A DNA stretch of 45,029 nucleotides from Bacillota bacterium (lineage in GTDB: Bacteria; Bacillota_I; Bacilli_A; Acholeplasmatales; Acholeplasmataceae), in assembly GCA_018817915.1 (NCBI GenBank), contig JAHISX010000076.1:1-45029 (forward strand), written 5' to 3'. Position numbers and translations under genes: made by a program. The notes under the pieces were generated by a model. The model ran no database searches. It saw only the letters and a program-made list of their open reading frames with translations, and had not been told where the DNA came from. Positions 1 through 7,491 of this stretch are shown here, piece by piece; the first letter of the stretch is position 1; each line of letters begins with the position of its first letter.

Positions 1-57
1 CTTAAATTAATTGACTATACCGGCACTTTATTTGAAGAGGCTAAATACGTCTCTTAA
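1..57 (+). CDS. 3' end of a probable transposase (partial)
   Basis: Frame 1 is open from the window edge to TAA at 55-57 and encodes 18 residues ending in FEEAKYVS. The segment is too short to recognise a family. The transposase reading rests on its position 28 bases inside an inverted repeat that matches the one at 44891-44903. The start and catalytic residues lie outside the window. Confidence 0.45.
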   Translation, partial: LKLIDYTGTLFEEAKYVS

Positions 58-98
58 CTCGAATCTTCCATATCTTCCATTAAACTTTTGACACTACC
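1..98 (+). mobile_element. right end of an insertion sequence (cut by window edge)
   Basis: The first 57 bases are the tail of a + strand reading frame, and positions 86-98 read TTTTGACACTACC. This is the exact reverse complement of GGTAGTGTCAAAA at 44891-44903 near the other end of the window, where a + strand gene with its own promoter begins. A 13-bp terminal inverted repeat outside a gene start and a gene end is the layout of an IS element. The IS family cannot be assigned from 18 residues; an IS1634/IS4-like DDE element is only a guess. The IS would end at base 98, and 99-151 would be chromosomal. Confidence 0.6.
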
Positions 99-151
99 AA
101 ATCAAACATCTATTTAAAACATATTAGATACATTAATTATATCAGTTTTTA

Positions 152-185
152 TAAAAAAAGGCATCTAGAATGAGTTCTAAATACC
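152..185 (-). terminator. intrinsic terminator after the FNT gene
   Basis: On the minus strand an 11-bp stem (arms 175-185 and 160-170, loop 171-174) is followed by seven T (153-159). Two pairs are G-U only on the minus-strand RNA and would be A-C mismatches on the plus strand, so it is directional. It closes the SPT-SDR-FNT operon, 30 bases after the stop. Confidence 0.8.
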
Positions 186-214
186 TATCGATAGACATAT
201 GCAATTTATTTGGT

Positions 215-841
215 TTAATTTTTTGCTAATTTTGTTTCAACTAAATTTAATGCTACTGCACCAATTGCATTCCCTAAAATCATCAAAATGAGATATAAAA
301 TAGCTTTTAATGTGTACATATCACTTAAGAAGAAATATAGCATGTTAGCAATGCTATGTTCAAACTTGGATAGTATAAAGATCATCACTGCAAAAACTAA
401 AATTAAAGCTTTTGATAGGTCATGTTTAACATTTTTAAAACTATCAACTGCAATATACATCATCATACCGCAAAAGATTGCTAACGCTAAAGTTTCATAC
501 CATAAATGGTCTAACTTTAAGGCAAATAAATCACTGCTGGTTGTGACAACTGAAGATGTGCCCGTCAATCTAAAAAGAAATGCAACAGCAGCAATACCAA
601 TCATATTGCCTAATATAGTTTTGAGTAGGACAACTAAGTATCCTTTTGTATATGGTAACAAATACCCAACTTTACCTGTATATAAGAAGTATCCTCTTGT
701 AACGACAACCAAAAGCCCAAAACTAAACAAAAAAGCACCTATAACATGGTTATCTAGACTCAAATAAACGAGTCCAGCAACGCCGATATAAACACCAGCC
801 ATGATTGATTTTAAAATGACATTTTCTTTTGTCTGCTTCAT
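215..841 (-). CDS. formate/nitrite transporter (FNT) family membrane channel
   Basis: Six hydrophobic segments fill the 208 residues, the fold of FNT pentameric channels that pass formate, nitrite or similar small anions. Recognisable FNT signatures are YTGKVGYL after helix 2, FEHSIANM before helix 6 (compare FEHCVANM in FocA) and a final LGNAIGA in helix 6. It is shorter than the usual 250-280 residues because the N- and C-terminal tails are minimal; all six helices seem present. Its start codon directly follows the SDR stop (842), so it is the third gene of a translationally packed operon with SPT and SDR. Substrate is not readable from sequence, and a link to lipid synthesis is not obvious. 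It is followed by a strong terminator. Confidence 0.85.
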   Translation of the reverse strand: MKQTKENVILKSIMAGVYIGVAGLVYLSLDNHVIGAFLFSFGLLVVVTRGYFLYTGKVGYLLPYTKGYLVVLLKTILGNMIGIAAVAFLFRLTGTSSVVTTSSDLFALKLDHLWYETLALAIFCGMMMYIAVDSFKNVKHDLSKALILVFAVMIFILSKFEHSIANMLYFFLSDMYTLKAILYLILMILGNAIGAVALNLVETKLAKN

Positions 842-1642
842 CTATTTCCCTTTTTTGAATGCATATATTGAGCCTACAATATAATTTGCAAGTTTAGCTG
901 GTAATAATTTAGCAAGTAAAACAATGACTTTATATTTGAACCCTATTGTTATATAAAGCGGAATTCTTCTTTTTTGAACAAGTCTATGGATAACTTTAGC
1001 TGCTGAAATTGGATCCATACCGTTTATTTCATCTTTTTCCATGACACTGACAGATTGATCAACACGGTTTTTATATTCTGGACTATCAACTGCATTCTTT
1101 TTGCGGTTTTTAGTGAAACCTGTTCTAATATCTCCAGGCATAACTGAACATACTTGAATATTAAATGGTGCAACTTCATTCGCTAATGCTTCCGAAAATG
1201 AGTTTACAGCTGCTTTTGAGCTGCTGTAAAATGCTTGAAAAGGAATCGATAGCTTTGAAGCTACTGAGCTAATATTTAATATCTTACCTCCACCACTTTC
1301 ACGCATGAATGGTAAAACTGCTTTTGTAGAGTTAAAAACACCCATTAAATTGACATTGAATAAATAGGTAGCATCTTCAGAAGACGTATCTTCAATCGTT
1401 CCTGAAATACCCATACCAGCATTATTAATTAAAACATCAATATGACCTTCAAGTTCAAAGATTTCTTGATATGCTGCTTTCAATTGATCAAAATCGGTAA
1501 CATCCGCTTGAATACTCTTAATATTCTTTTCATGAATTTTACTTCTTGAAACGCCATAAATACTATGGCCTTTTTGACCTAGGAATTGTGCAATTGACAA
1601 TCCAATGCCAGAGGATGCACCTGTAACTACGATAACCTTCAT
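842..1642 (-). CDS. short-chain dehydrogenase/reductase, candidate 3-ketosphinganine reductase
   Basis: This is a classical SDR of 266 residues: TGASSGIG at 7-14 binds the dinucleotide, NNAG at 73-76 stabilises the core, and Ser126, Tyr139 and Lys143 (YSSSK) form the catalytic set with normal spacing. The C-terminal 45 residues are basic and hydrophobic, suggesting membrane association. It starts two bases after the stop of the serine palmitoyltransferase-like gene and runs straight into the FNT gene, so co-expression is near certain. In sphingoid-base synthesis the SPT product 3-ketosphinganine is reduced by an NADPH-dependent SDR, and this position is the only basis for the substrate proposed here. 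A generic ketoreductase cannot be excluded. SDR assignment is firm; substrate is inference. Confidence 0.8.
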   Translation of the reverse strand: MKVIVVTGASSGIGLSIAQFLGQKGHSIYGVSRSKIHEKNIKSIQADVTDFDQLKAAYQEIFELEGHIDVLINNAGMGISGTIEDTSSEDATYLFNVNLMGVFNSTKAVLPFMRESGGGKILNISSVASKLSIPFQAFYSSSKAAVNSFSEALANEVAPFNIQVCSVMPGDIRTGFTKNRKKNAVDSPEYKNRVDQSVSVMEKDEINGMDPISAAKVIHRLVQKRRIPLYITIGFKYKVIVLLAKLLPAKLANYIVGSIYAFKKGK

Positions 1643-1644
1643 TT

Positions 1645-2832
1645 TTACTCCTCAAATCCTTCTAAGCTCTTTAAGACATTTGCTATTTTATCAATTGCAG
1701 TGTCCATTTGTTCTTTTGTATGAGTGGCCGTGTAGCTTGTACGTATCAAGCATTCGCCAATTGGTGTTGCTGGTGGAATAACTGGATTGACATAAACGCC
1801 TTGTTCAAATAATTGATTACATGCAAGCATTGTTCTAAGTGGCATGTAAGTGAATATTGGAATAATTGGTGTTCTTGAATCTCTTATTTTTAATCCGCGA
1901 GCTTTAAGACCTTGTCTCATATATTCAGCGATATCAGCTAAAGCTTTCACACGTTCTGGTTCTCTTTTTAAAATACGTAGTGCAGCAAGTGCTGCAGCAG
2001 TATTTGCTGGTGGAAGTGCTGCTGAGAAAATATATGGACGAGAATTATGTCTAATGTATTCAATGACATCACGTTCTGCAGCCATATAACCACCCAAACT
2101 TGCAAGTGATTTTGAGAAAGTTCCCATAATGATATCAACTTCATTTTCTAAACCAAAGTGTTCAGCTGTTCCGCGACCACCTTCACCCATGACGCCAAGA
2201 CCATGTGCATCATCAACCATAACACGTGCGCCATATTTTCTAGCTAAAGCAACAATTTCAGGTAGTTTAGCAATATCACCACTCATCGAGAAAACGCCAT
2301 CTGTAATGATAAGTTTTCCTTTATTTTCAGGTGCTTTTGCTAATTTATCTTCAAGGTCAGCCATGTCGCTATGTTCAAAGCGAATAACTTCAGCATAACT
2401 TAAACGTGTACCATCATAGATACTCGCATGATTTTCTTTATCAGAAAAAATAATGTCGTTTCTTCCTGCAATACCAGAAATAATAGCGAGATTGCTTTGG
2501 AATCCTGTGCCGAATATGGAAACATCTTCTTTGTTTAAGAAAGCCGCCAATTCTTCTTCTAATTCTCTGTGTAAGTTGAGTGTGCCATTTAAGAAGCGTG
2601 AACCGGATACTCCTGTTCCATATTTAAGGGTTGCTTCTATTGAAGCTTGAATGACTTCTGGATGTGATGTAAGTCCCAAATAGTTATTGGAACCAATCAT
2701 GATCATTTCCTTACCTTCCATATGAACGACTGTATCTTGCTTACTAGTTAGTTCGTGAAAATATGGATAGTAGCCAGCTTCACGAGCTTTTTTTGCAGTA
2801 TCATATTGATAACATTTTTTAAATAAATCCAT
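1645..2832 (-). CDS. spt: serine palmitoyltransferase-like alpha-oxoamine synthase
   Basis: This is a PLP-dependent alpha-oxoamine synthase of 395 residues. The PLP lysine is Lys241 in MGTFSKSLASLGG; His135 (ENHAS) and Asp207/His210 (DDAHG) are the usual cofactor contacts. Family members include AONS (BioF), KBL and SPT. The N-terminal YYPYF, SNNYLGL, YGTGVSGSRFLNGTLNLH and the FSKSLASLGG form match bacterial SPT of the Bacteroides/Sphingobacterium type better than BioF or KBL, judged from memory of those sequences. SPT condenses L-serine with an acyl-CoA (or acyl-ACP) to 3-ketosphinganine. No biotin or threonine genes are nearby; the next gene is an SDR reductase, as expected for the second step. 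A clear AGGAG precedes the ATG, and upstream TATAAT-like sequence lies near 2865-2880. Confidence 0.8.
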   Translation of the reverse strand: MDLFKKCYQYDTAKKAREAGYYPYFHELTSKQDTVVHMEGKEMIMIGSNNYLGLTSHPEVIQASIEATLKYGTGVSGSRFLNGTLNLHRELEEELAAFLNKEDVSIFGTGFQSNLAIISGIAGRNDIIFSDKENHASIYDGTRLSYAEVIRFEHSDMADLEDKLAKAPENKGKLIITDGVFSMSGDIAKLPEIVALARKYGARVMVDDAHGLGVMGEGGRGTAEHFGLENEVDIIMGTFSKSLASLGGYMAAERDVIEYIRHNSRPYIFSAALPPANTAAALAALRILKREPERVKALADIAEYMRQGLKARGLKIRDSRTPIIPIFTYMPLRTMLACNQLFEQGVYVNPVIPPATPIGECLIRTSYTATHTKEQMDTAIDKIANVLKSLEGFEE

Positions 2833-2910
2833 ATTTGTATCTCCTCTTAAAAAGCGTTTAGATATATTATATTATTCTTCAATGTGTTTTTATATATTTA
2901 CGATTTTGAA

Positions 2911-2929
2911 AAGGATATATAATATCCTT
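2911..2929. terminator. AT-rich palindrome between psuG and SPT operons
   Basis: AAGGATAT-ATA-ATATCCTT is a perfect 8-bp inverted repeat 23 bases after the psuG stop. On the minus strand it is followed by TTTT, so it could be a weak terminator for psuK-psuG. Being symmetric and upstream of the SPT operon, it could equally be an operator. The two readings cannot be separated here. Confidence 0.45.
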
Positions 2930-2951
2930 ATTCCAAATTAAGCAAATACTA

Positions 2952-3863
2952 CTATATCATAACATAAAACTTAGCAATTTGTGCTGCTAATTTTGCATTA
3001 TTGAATACGAGCTCAAGGTTGGCATCCAAGCTTTCACCTTTTGTTATATCTTTTACTTTAGATAATAAGTAAGGTGTTGTATCTTTTCCTTTGATCCCGT
3101 CCGATTGAGCATCTTCTAATGCTTGGTCTATGACCTTGTTAATCATCTTTGAATCTAAGCTAAAAGATTTTGGGATTGGGTTGGCAATAACGACACCACC
3201 AGATAAACCTAAAGACCATTTAGCATGGATTAATTTAGCGATATCTTCAGGTGTTTCCATAGAATAATCCAAGTCAAATCCTGACTCTCTACTATAGAAA
3301 GCGGGGAGCTCTTTGGTTTGATATCCAAGAACTTCAACACCTTTGGTTTCTAAAAATTCAAGTGTGAGTCCTAGATCAAGAATTGATTTGGCACCAGCAC
3401 AAACAACGGCAACATTTACATTTGCTAACTCTTCTAAATCTCTAGAAATATCAAAAGTTTTTTCTGCGCCACGATGCACACCACCAATGCCACCAGTAGC
3501 AAACACTTTAATACCCGCCATTTCAGCAATCAACATGGTTGCTGAAACTGTTGTAGCTCCTGTTTTCTTTTGTGATAAAACATAACCAAAATCTCTTTTG
3601 CTGACTTTAAGAACATCTTTTGATTTTGCAAGTTGCTCTAATTCTTCTCTTGTCAGTCCCACTTTAATTTGTCCATCTAAAATAGCGATAGTTGCAGGTA
3701 CTGCACCTTCAGCTCTAATAATTTCTTCGACATGAAGTGCCATTTTAATATTTTCAGGATATGGCATCCCATGAGATATAATGGTTGATTCTAAAGCAAC
3801 GATAGGTAAATTGTTATTCCGGGCATTTTGAACATCCGGATGAATCGATAAATATGAATTCAT
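2952..3863 (-). CDS. psuG: pseudouridine-5'-phosphate glycosidase
   Basis: This 303-residue protein splits pseudouridine 5'-phosphate to uracil and ribose 5-phosphate, breaking the C-C glycosidic bond. Family-specific stretches are VALESTIISHGMPYP near residue 23, KRDFGYVLSQKKTGATTVS around 90-108, FATGGIGGVHRG around 122-132 and the late PIPKSF and DTTPYLL segments. Length is normal for PsuG. It overlaps the upstream kinase by 4 bases (ATGA at 3860-3863), the usual kinase-glycosidase coupling. Uracil released here could enter the same pool as that imported by the uracil permease at 40560-41825. The gene is followed by a weak palindrome. Confidence 0.93.
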   Translation of the reverse strand: MNSYLSIHPDVQNARNNNLPIVALESTIISHGMPYPENIKMALHVEEIIRAEGAVPATIAILDGQIKVGLTREELEQLAKSKDVLKVSKRDFGYVLSQKKTGATTVSATMLIAEMAGIKVFATGGIGGVHRGAEKTFDISRDLEELANVNVAVVCAGAKSILDLGLTLEFLETKGVEVLGYQTKELPAFYSRESGFDLDYSMETPEDIAKLIHAKWSLGLSGGVVIANPIPKSFSLDSKMINKVIDQALEDAQSDGIKGKDTTPYLLSKVKDITKGESLDANLELVFNNAKLAAQIAKFYVMI

Positions 3864-4762
3864 AATTGATACTCCTTTATTGTTTTTAGTAGTTGTTCTT
3901 GATTGAGATTAGATGACACTGCTTTTGAATCTTGAAGTGTGATCAGAGCTGCTGCCATGCCACAAGATAATGCATCCATCTGATGCTCAAACGCATAAAT
4001 GACACCTGCAAAGAAAGCATCACCTGCACCTGTTGTATTAACGATTGAGATTTTTCTTCCAGAAATGAATTGATGACTTTTTCCATCAAAGCGATATGCG
4101 CCTTGATCACCCAGTGTGATATAAATTTCACCAACACCTTGATTACAAAAATAAAAACCAATCTTTTCAATATCTTCTTTGGTTTGACAGTCCAATCCAG
4201 AAAGAGTTTTTGCTTCAAACAAGTTAAGCTTTAACATTTTCATTTGAGAGTAAAAGTGAACAATCTTTTGTGCCTTATGTGTTGAAATAGCATCAACACA
4301 AATAGGTATTTTAACTTCATTAAATATATATGACAAAACAGTTTGATTGAAATTTGTATCTAAGATGAGTAAATCTGCTTGATTCACAAAATCTATTTTT
4401 CCTTTGATTTGATCAACTGTCATTTGTTCAAGTTCATCCATTGCAGCTACAGCAACTAACATGTCCTTGTTTTGATCAACAACAGCAACATAAGTTGGTG
4501 TTGTTTCAACTTCAATCACATCAAAATGAATCCCTAATTTACTTCCTGAATCAATGATATCTTGGCCGACAATGTCTTTTCCAATTGCAGTTATAAAGGT
4601 TGGTGATAAATCCAATCTAGCTAGATTCTCAGCTATATTTCTTCCGACACCACCAAAAGAATCCTTAAGATATCCAGGATTCGAATCATTCATTTTAGCT
4701 TGTTGATATGTATATGCGAAAATATCGTGATTGGTTCCGCCAATAACTACAATTTTTTTCAT
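3860..4762 (-). CDS. psuK: pseudouridine kinase, PfkB family
   Basis: This is a ribokinase/PfkB-fold kinase of 300 residues. The N-terminal PfkB signature is seen as GGVGRNIAENLARL from residue 37, and the C-terminal one as NTTGAGDAFFAG (242-253), with Asp248 as the catalytic base. It should phosphorylate pseudouridine to the 5'-phosphate used by PsuG; substrate is inferred from the 4-base overlap with psuG, since PfkB kinases cannot be told apart by these motifs alone. The Shine-Dalgarno sequence is poor, and the gene begins one base after the stop of the K+ channel gene, so translation is probably coupled to it. Confidence 0.9.
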   Translation of the reverse strand: MKKIVVIGGTNHDIFAYTYQQAKMNDSNPGYLKDSFGGVGRNIAENLARLDLSPTFITAIGKDIVGQDIIDSGSKLGIHFDVIEVETTPTYVAVVDQNKDMLVAVAAMDELEQMTVDQIKGKIDFVNQADLLILDTNFNQTVLSYIFNEVKIPICVDAISTHKAQKIVHFYSQMKMLKLNLFEAKTLSGLDCQTKEDIEKIGFYFCNQGVGEIYITLGDQGAYRFDGKSHQFISGRKISIVNTTGAGDAFFAGVIYAFEHQMDALSCGMAAALITLQDSKAVSSNLNQEQLLKTIKEYQL

Positions 4763-4763
4763 T

Positions 4764-5768
4764 TTAAAGGTCTATGTCTAAAGACATTTTTTTAAGTAGT
4801 TTAATTTGTTCTTTAGATCCAACAACAATCATCTTATCTTCCAGTCTTAAAACTTCATCTGCTTTGGGATTGAAGATAAATACATCGTCTTCTCTTCTAA
4901 TAGCTAAAACGATCAACCCAGCTTTTTCAGATATTTTAGCTTCTCTAAGTCTTTTATCTACAAGTTCTGAATTTTCTTTAATAACAACCTCTTCCATGTC
5001 TATTGACATGTTTTTTGTATCGATGATATTATCAACAAAAAATTGGACATTAGGACTTAGCATCATCGCCGCCATTTTCTTACCACCAATTTCATCAGGA
5101 CTAACTGTATTATTTGCACCAGCACGTTTTAGTTTTTTATCTGATCTTTCTTCATGTGAACGCGCAACAATGTGCATCTTGGTATTAAATTCTCTTGCCG
5201 TTAGGACAACAAAAACATTATCTGCATCTTTAGCTAGACAAGCAATTAATCCTTTAGCTTGTTTTACTCTAGCTTCTACCAAAACTTCTTCCTTTGTTGC
5301 ATCATCATGTATATATTTGACATTCATTTCTTTCAAATGTTCAATTGCTTCTAAATTATTTTCAATAACTACAAATTCAACTTCTCTTCTTTTAAGTTGC
5401 TTAATCACGTGAATACCGGTTTCACCTGCACCACATATAATGATATGATTTTCTAACTTATCGATTTCTTTTTTCATTTTATTCTTCCTCCAAGCTTCAT
5501 TGATATTTCCTTCACTTAAGAATCTAAATACTGTGGTTAATAAATACCCTACCATGCCGACACTCACTAAAATGAACCCAATGGAAAACCATTTGGCTAA
5601 TGTGTTCATTTCAGCAACCTCTCGGTAGCCAACAGTTGATATAGTAATAATAGTCATATAGAGTGCATCAATAAAAGAAAGATCCAAGATTAATATATAG
5701 CCGATGGTTGCTCCTGCGATGAGCACTACCATTATTGCAATCCAAATGAAGATCTTTTTTACTTTCAA
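4764..5768 (-). CDS. potassium channel with cytoplasmic RCK (TrkA-N) domain
   Basis: Two membrane helices flank a pore loop with filter TVGYR (45-49), followed by an RCK domain with Rossmann motif GAGETG (113-118) and a C-terminal TrkA-C-like segment, about 334 residues in all. The layout is that of MthK-like ligand-gated K+ channels. The longest frame starts at an ATG at 5829-5831, but that ATG lies inside the terminator stem of the upstream gene. A TTG at 5766-5768 has AAAGGTG five bases ahead and gives a normal N-terminus before helix 1, so I chose it. Arg replaces the second filter glycine of TVGYGD; related bacterial RCK channels with TVGF/YRE are known to me, but ion selectivity should not be assumed. 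The stop is one base before psuK. Confidence 0.85.
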   Translation of the reverse strand: MKVKKIFIWIAIMVVLIAGATIGYILILDLSFIDALYMTIITISTVGYREVAEMNTLAKWFSIGFILVSVGMVGYLLTTVFRFLSEGNINEAWRKNKMKKEIDKLENHIIICGAGETGIHVIKQLKRREVEFVVIENNLEAIEHLKEMNVKYIHDDATKEEVLVEARVKQAKGLIACLAKDADNVFVVLTAREFNTKMHIVARSHEERSDKKLKRAGANNTVSPDEIGGKKMAAMMLSPNVQFFVDNIIDTKNMSIDMEEVVIKENSELVDKRLREAKISEKAGLIVLAIRREDDVFIFNPKADEVLRLEDKMIVVGSKEQIKLLKKMSLDIDL

Positions 5769-5818
5769 TCTAACACCTTTTTTCTTTTTAAGTAACCATA
5801 TTATACCATAACAAGAAT

Positions 5819-5844
5819 AAAAAAAGAGCATGTTTCAATGCTCT
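5819..5844 (-). terminator. intrinsic terminator after the GDSL hydrolase
   Basis: A 7-bp stem AGAGCAT/ATGCTCT (arms 5838-5844 and 5825-5831) with a 6-base loop is followed by six T on the minus strand (5819-5824). It separates the GDSL gene from the K+ channel operon and contains the ATG of the over-long channel frame. Confidence 0.8.
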
Positions 5845-5892
5845 AAATTGTCTAATGGATATGAAAAAAACTTATCTTGAATTGATGACAAC

Positions 5893-6648
5893 CTAATCAA
5901 CTCTAGCAATTAAACTTTGTTTATTACTCAACTGATTAACATTTCTCCATTTTTCAAATGAATCATTTTGATTAATGAGTTCGATAATTGAATCAGCTAA
6001 AAATTTGTATCCATTCTCATTTGGATGAACACCATCTTTACACATATATTTTAAAGTTTCAGCGTTTAGTTCCATCTTACTTCTCACATCTATAAGCAAA
6101 CTCTGAGTTTCTTCAGCGCATCTCATAATTGCTGAACTATATTCTTTTTGCTGTCTTGCAATGTTTTCTACATCTTGATTCAAAAAAATCATGATTTGTT
6201 CTGGATCCCCCATTTTAGAAATGACCTGATCGAAATAGAGTTGTGAATCTAACGGAATAATTGTTGTTAAAATAACTGAAATACCCTTTGACTGCAATTG
6301 TTTAATCATCTGAATAAGCATTTCCTCAAACGCTCTAATTGGAGTTTTAGGGTCATGATGAATATGTGGATTTTGTGAGACTTTATTCCAATCATAGTCT
6401 GAGTCATTCCCACCTAATGCAAAGACCACATATAATTCTTCACGATGTTCTAAGGAACCTAAATATTGATCAATGATATTTTTATCAAATATTCGCTTTA
6501 ATGTTTGTCCATAAAAAGATACATTATCAATTGTCTGGTGATAAAAATCTGATATAAGCTTCACGGCGTTATTTTCAATTGTTTCTAATTTCCCATTCAT
6601 AGTTACAATGCCTTTAGCAATAGAATCACCAAAAACTACAGTATGCAT
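5893..6648 (-). CDS. SGNH/GDSL-family hydrolase
   Basis: This 251-residue protein shows the SGNH blocks in order: GDSIAKG near residue 8 (nucleophile Ser in block I), GGNDSDY near 80 (blocks with catalytic-site Gly/Asn) and DGVHPNENGY near 210 (catalytic Asp and His, D-x-x-H). Such enzymes are esterases, lipases or acyl-thioesterases; the substrate cannot be read. No signal peptide is visible, so it should be cytoplasmic. It is divergent from the XRE-type membrane regulator at 6817, with shared repeats between them, which suggests control by that regulator. It has a good SD (AAAGGAAG) before ATG and its own terminator. Confidence 0.85.
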   Translation of the reverse strand: MHTVVFGDSIAKGIVTMNGKLETIENNAVKLISDFYHQTIDNVSFYGQTLKRIFDKNIIDQYLGSLEHREELYVVFALGGNDSDYDWNKVSQNPHIHHDPKTPIRAFEEMLIQMIKQLQSKGISVILTTIIPLDSQLYFDQVISKMGDPEQIMIFLNQDVENIARQQKEYSSAIMRCAEETQSLLIDVRSKMELNAETLKYMCKDGVHPNENGYKFLADSIIELINQNDSFEKWRNVNQLSNKQSLIARVD

Positions 6649-6690
6649 AAAATCACTTCCTTTAAGTAAAGTATAATTGTTTAATTTGAC

Positions 6691-6770
6691 TTTAAACTCT
6701 ACTCATACAAAAACTTATCTACACTTATATATCCTGTGGTAGAATCTATTTTTTAAACTCTACCCAGAGT
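6691..6770. promoter_or_regulatory. candidate operator repeats between GDSL and XRE genes
   Basis: TTTAAACTCTAC occurs twice in direct orientation, at 6691-6702 and 6752-6763, 61 bases apart (about six helical turns). The second copy overlaps a palindrome ACTCT-ACCC-AGAGT (6757-6770). One copy sits just upstream of the GDSL gene's likely -10 (TATACT on the minus strand near 6671-6676), the other about 35 bases before the XRE -10. This fits binding sites for the divergent XRE protein; no binding data. Confidence 0.45.
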
Positions 6771-6801
6771 AGATTTTTATCAAACTCATCTTTTTTTATC
6801 G

Positions 6802-6817
6802 TGATATAATATGAGTA
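6802..6817 (+). promoter_or_regulatory. extended -10 promoter of a leaderless gene
   Basis: TGA-TATAAT at 6802-6810 is a full extended -10 element. No good -35 is seen 17 bases upstream. The expected transcription start, about 7 bases downstream, falls on the A of the ATG at 6817, so the mRNA would have no 5' leader. Confidence 0.6.
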
Positions 6818-7416
6818 TGAACAATATAAAAGATATTTTTGCCAAAAACTTAATGCATTATCGTAAAACTTTGGGTTTAACACAATTGGAGTTAGCCAAC
6901 CGTATCAATTATTCAGATAAGGCAATATCAAAGTGGGAAAGGGGTGAATCGCTACCTGATGTCATTACACTCGCTGAAATTGCTAAAATTTTCAATTTAA
7001 CCATTGATAAACTTATTAGTGAACATCACTACAACATGGATATTCCCGAACTTCAAGTTGAAGAAACACATAAGAAAAATATATTTAATTTAAAGCTTAC
7101 TTCTCTATCGATTTCTGGGATACTGCTCATAACTGTTATCATCTTTGTTGTCCTAACACTTGTAAATCCAGACAGTAATAATGCTTGGTTATCACTGATC
7201 TATGCTATACCTTTTACTTTTATTGCTTTTTTGCTATTTTCAATATTTTCTAGAAAAAGAATATTGATCATGCTATTTTCAGAGCTGTTATCTTTTAGTA
7301 TTTCTCTGATTTTGTTCCTATCAATCCAAATTCCAAATACCTGGCTTTTCTTTTTAATCCCCATTCCAGTATTTTTCATCTTATTCTTTGCTCTTTCTCT
7401 TAAGAACAGCAAATAA
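6817..7416 (+). CDS. membrane-bound XRE-family transcriptional regulator
   Basis: An N-terminal Cro/CI-type helix-turn-helix (roughly residues 5-60, with LGLTQLELANRI and AISKWERGESLPD) is followed by a short linker and four hydrophobic segments with short loops to the C-terminus. Such HTH-plus-membrane proteins usually sense membrane or envelope state. The frame is also open at an ATG at 6811, but that codon lies between the -10 box and the expected start point, so the second ATG (6817, MNNIKDIF) is preferred, giving 199 residues. No SD is present. It is divergent from the GDSL hydrolase and is the only + strand gene before 19905. Target genes are inferred only from position. Confidence 0.82.
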   Translation: MNNIKDIFAKNLMHYRKTLGLTQLELANRINYSDKAISKWERGESLPDVITLAEIAKIFNLTIDKLISEHHYNMDIPELQVEETHKKNIFNLKLTSLSISGILLITVIIFVVLTLVNPDSNNAWLSLIYAIPFTFIAFLLFSIFSRKRILIMLFSELLSFSISLILFLSIQIPNTWLFFLIPIPVFFILFFALSLKNSK

Positions 7417-7441
7417 TTAACTATCTGATCATAGAATAAAC

Positions 7442-7475
7442 AAAAAAGGTACCTAGCTTTTGCGAGGTACCTTTT
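7442..7475. terminator. bidirectional terminator between XRE gene and rpoC
   Basis: An 11-bp stem AAAAGGTACCT/AGGTACCTTTT (7444-7454 and 7465-7475) has a 10-base loop; A-tract on the left and T-tract on the right let it serve both the + strand regulator and the convergent rpoC. Confidence 0.88.
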
Positions 7476-7491
7476 ATTGATTATTAATTAA

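Noticed and set aside
288-767. Long open frame on the + strand opposite the FNT gene
   Set aside because: It has no SD, no family likeness, and the minus-strand frame is a clear FNT protein. Similar antisense frames at 4774-5412, 13087-13638 and elsewhere are shadows of real genes.
1645-2832. Reading this gene as kbl or bioF
   Set aside because: Sequence around the PLP lysine and the YPYF, SGSRFLNGT and FGTGFQSN blocks is SPT-like, and the neighbour is an SDR and not a biotin or threonine gene. Phylogeny would settle it.
7444-7475. KpnI-like palindromes as a recombination or attachment site
   Set aside because: They are the two arms of an ordinary bidirectional terminator.
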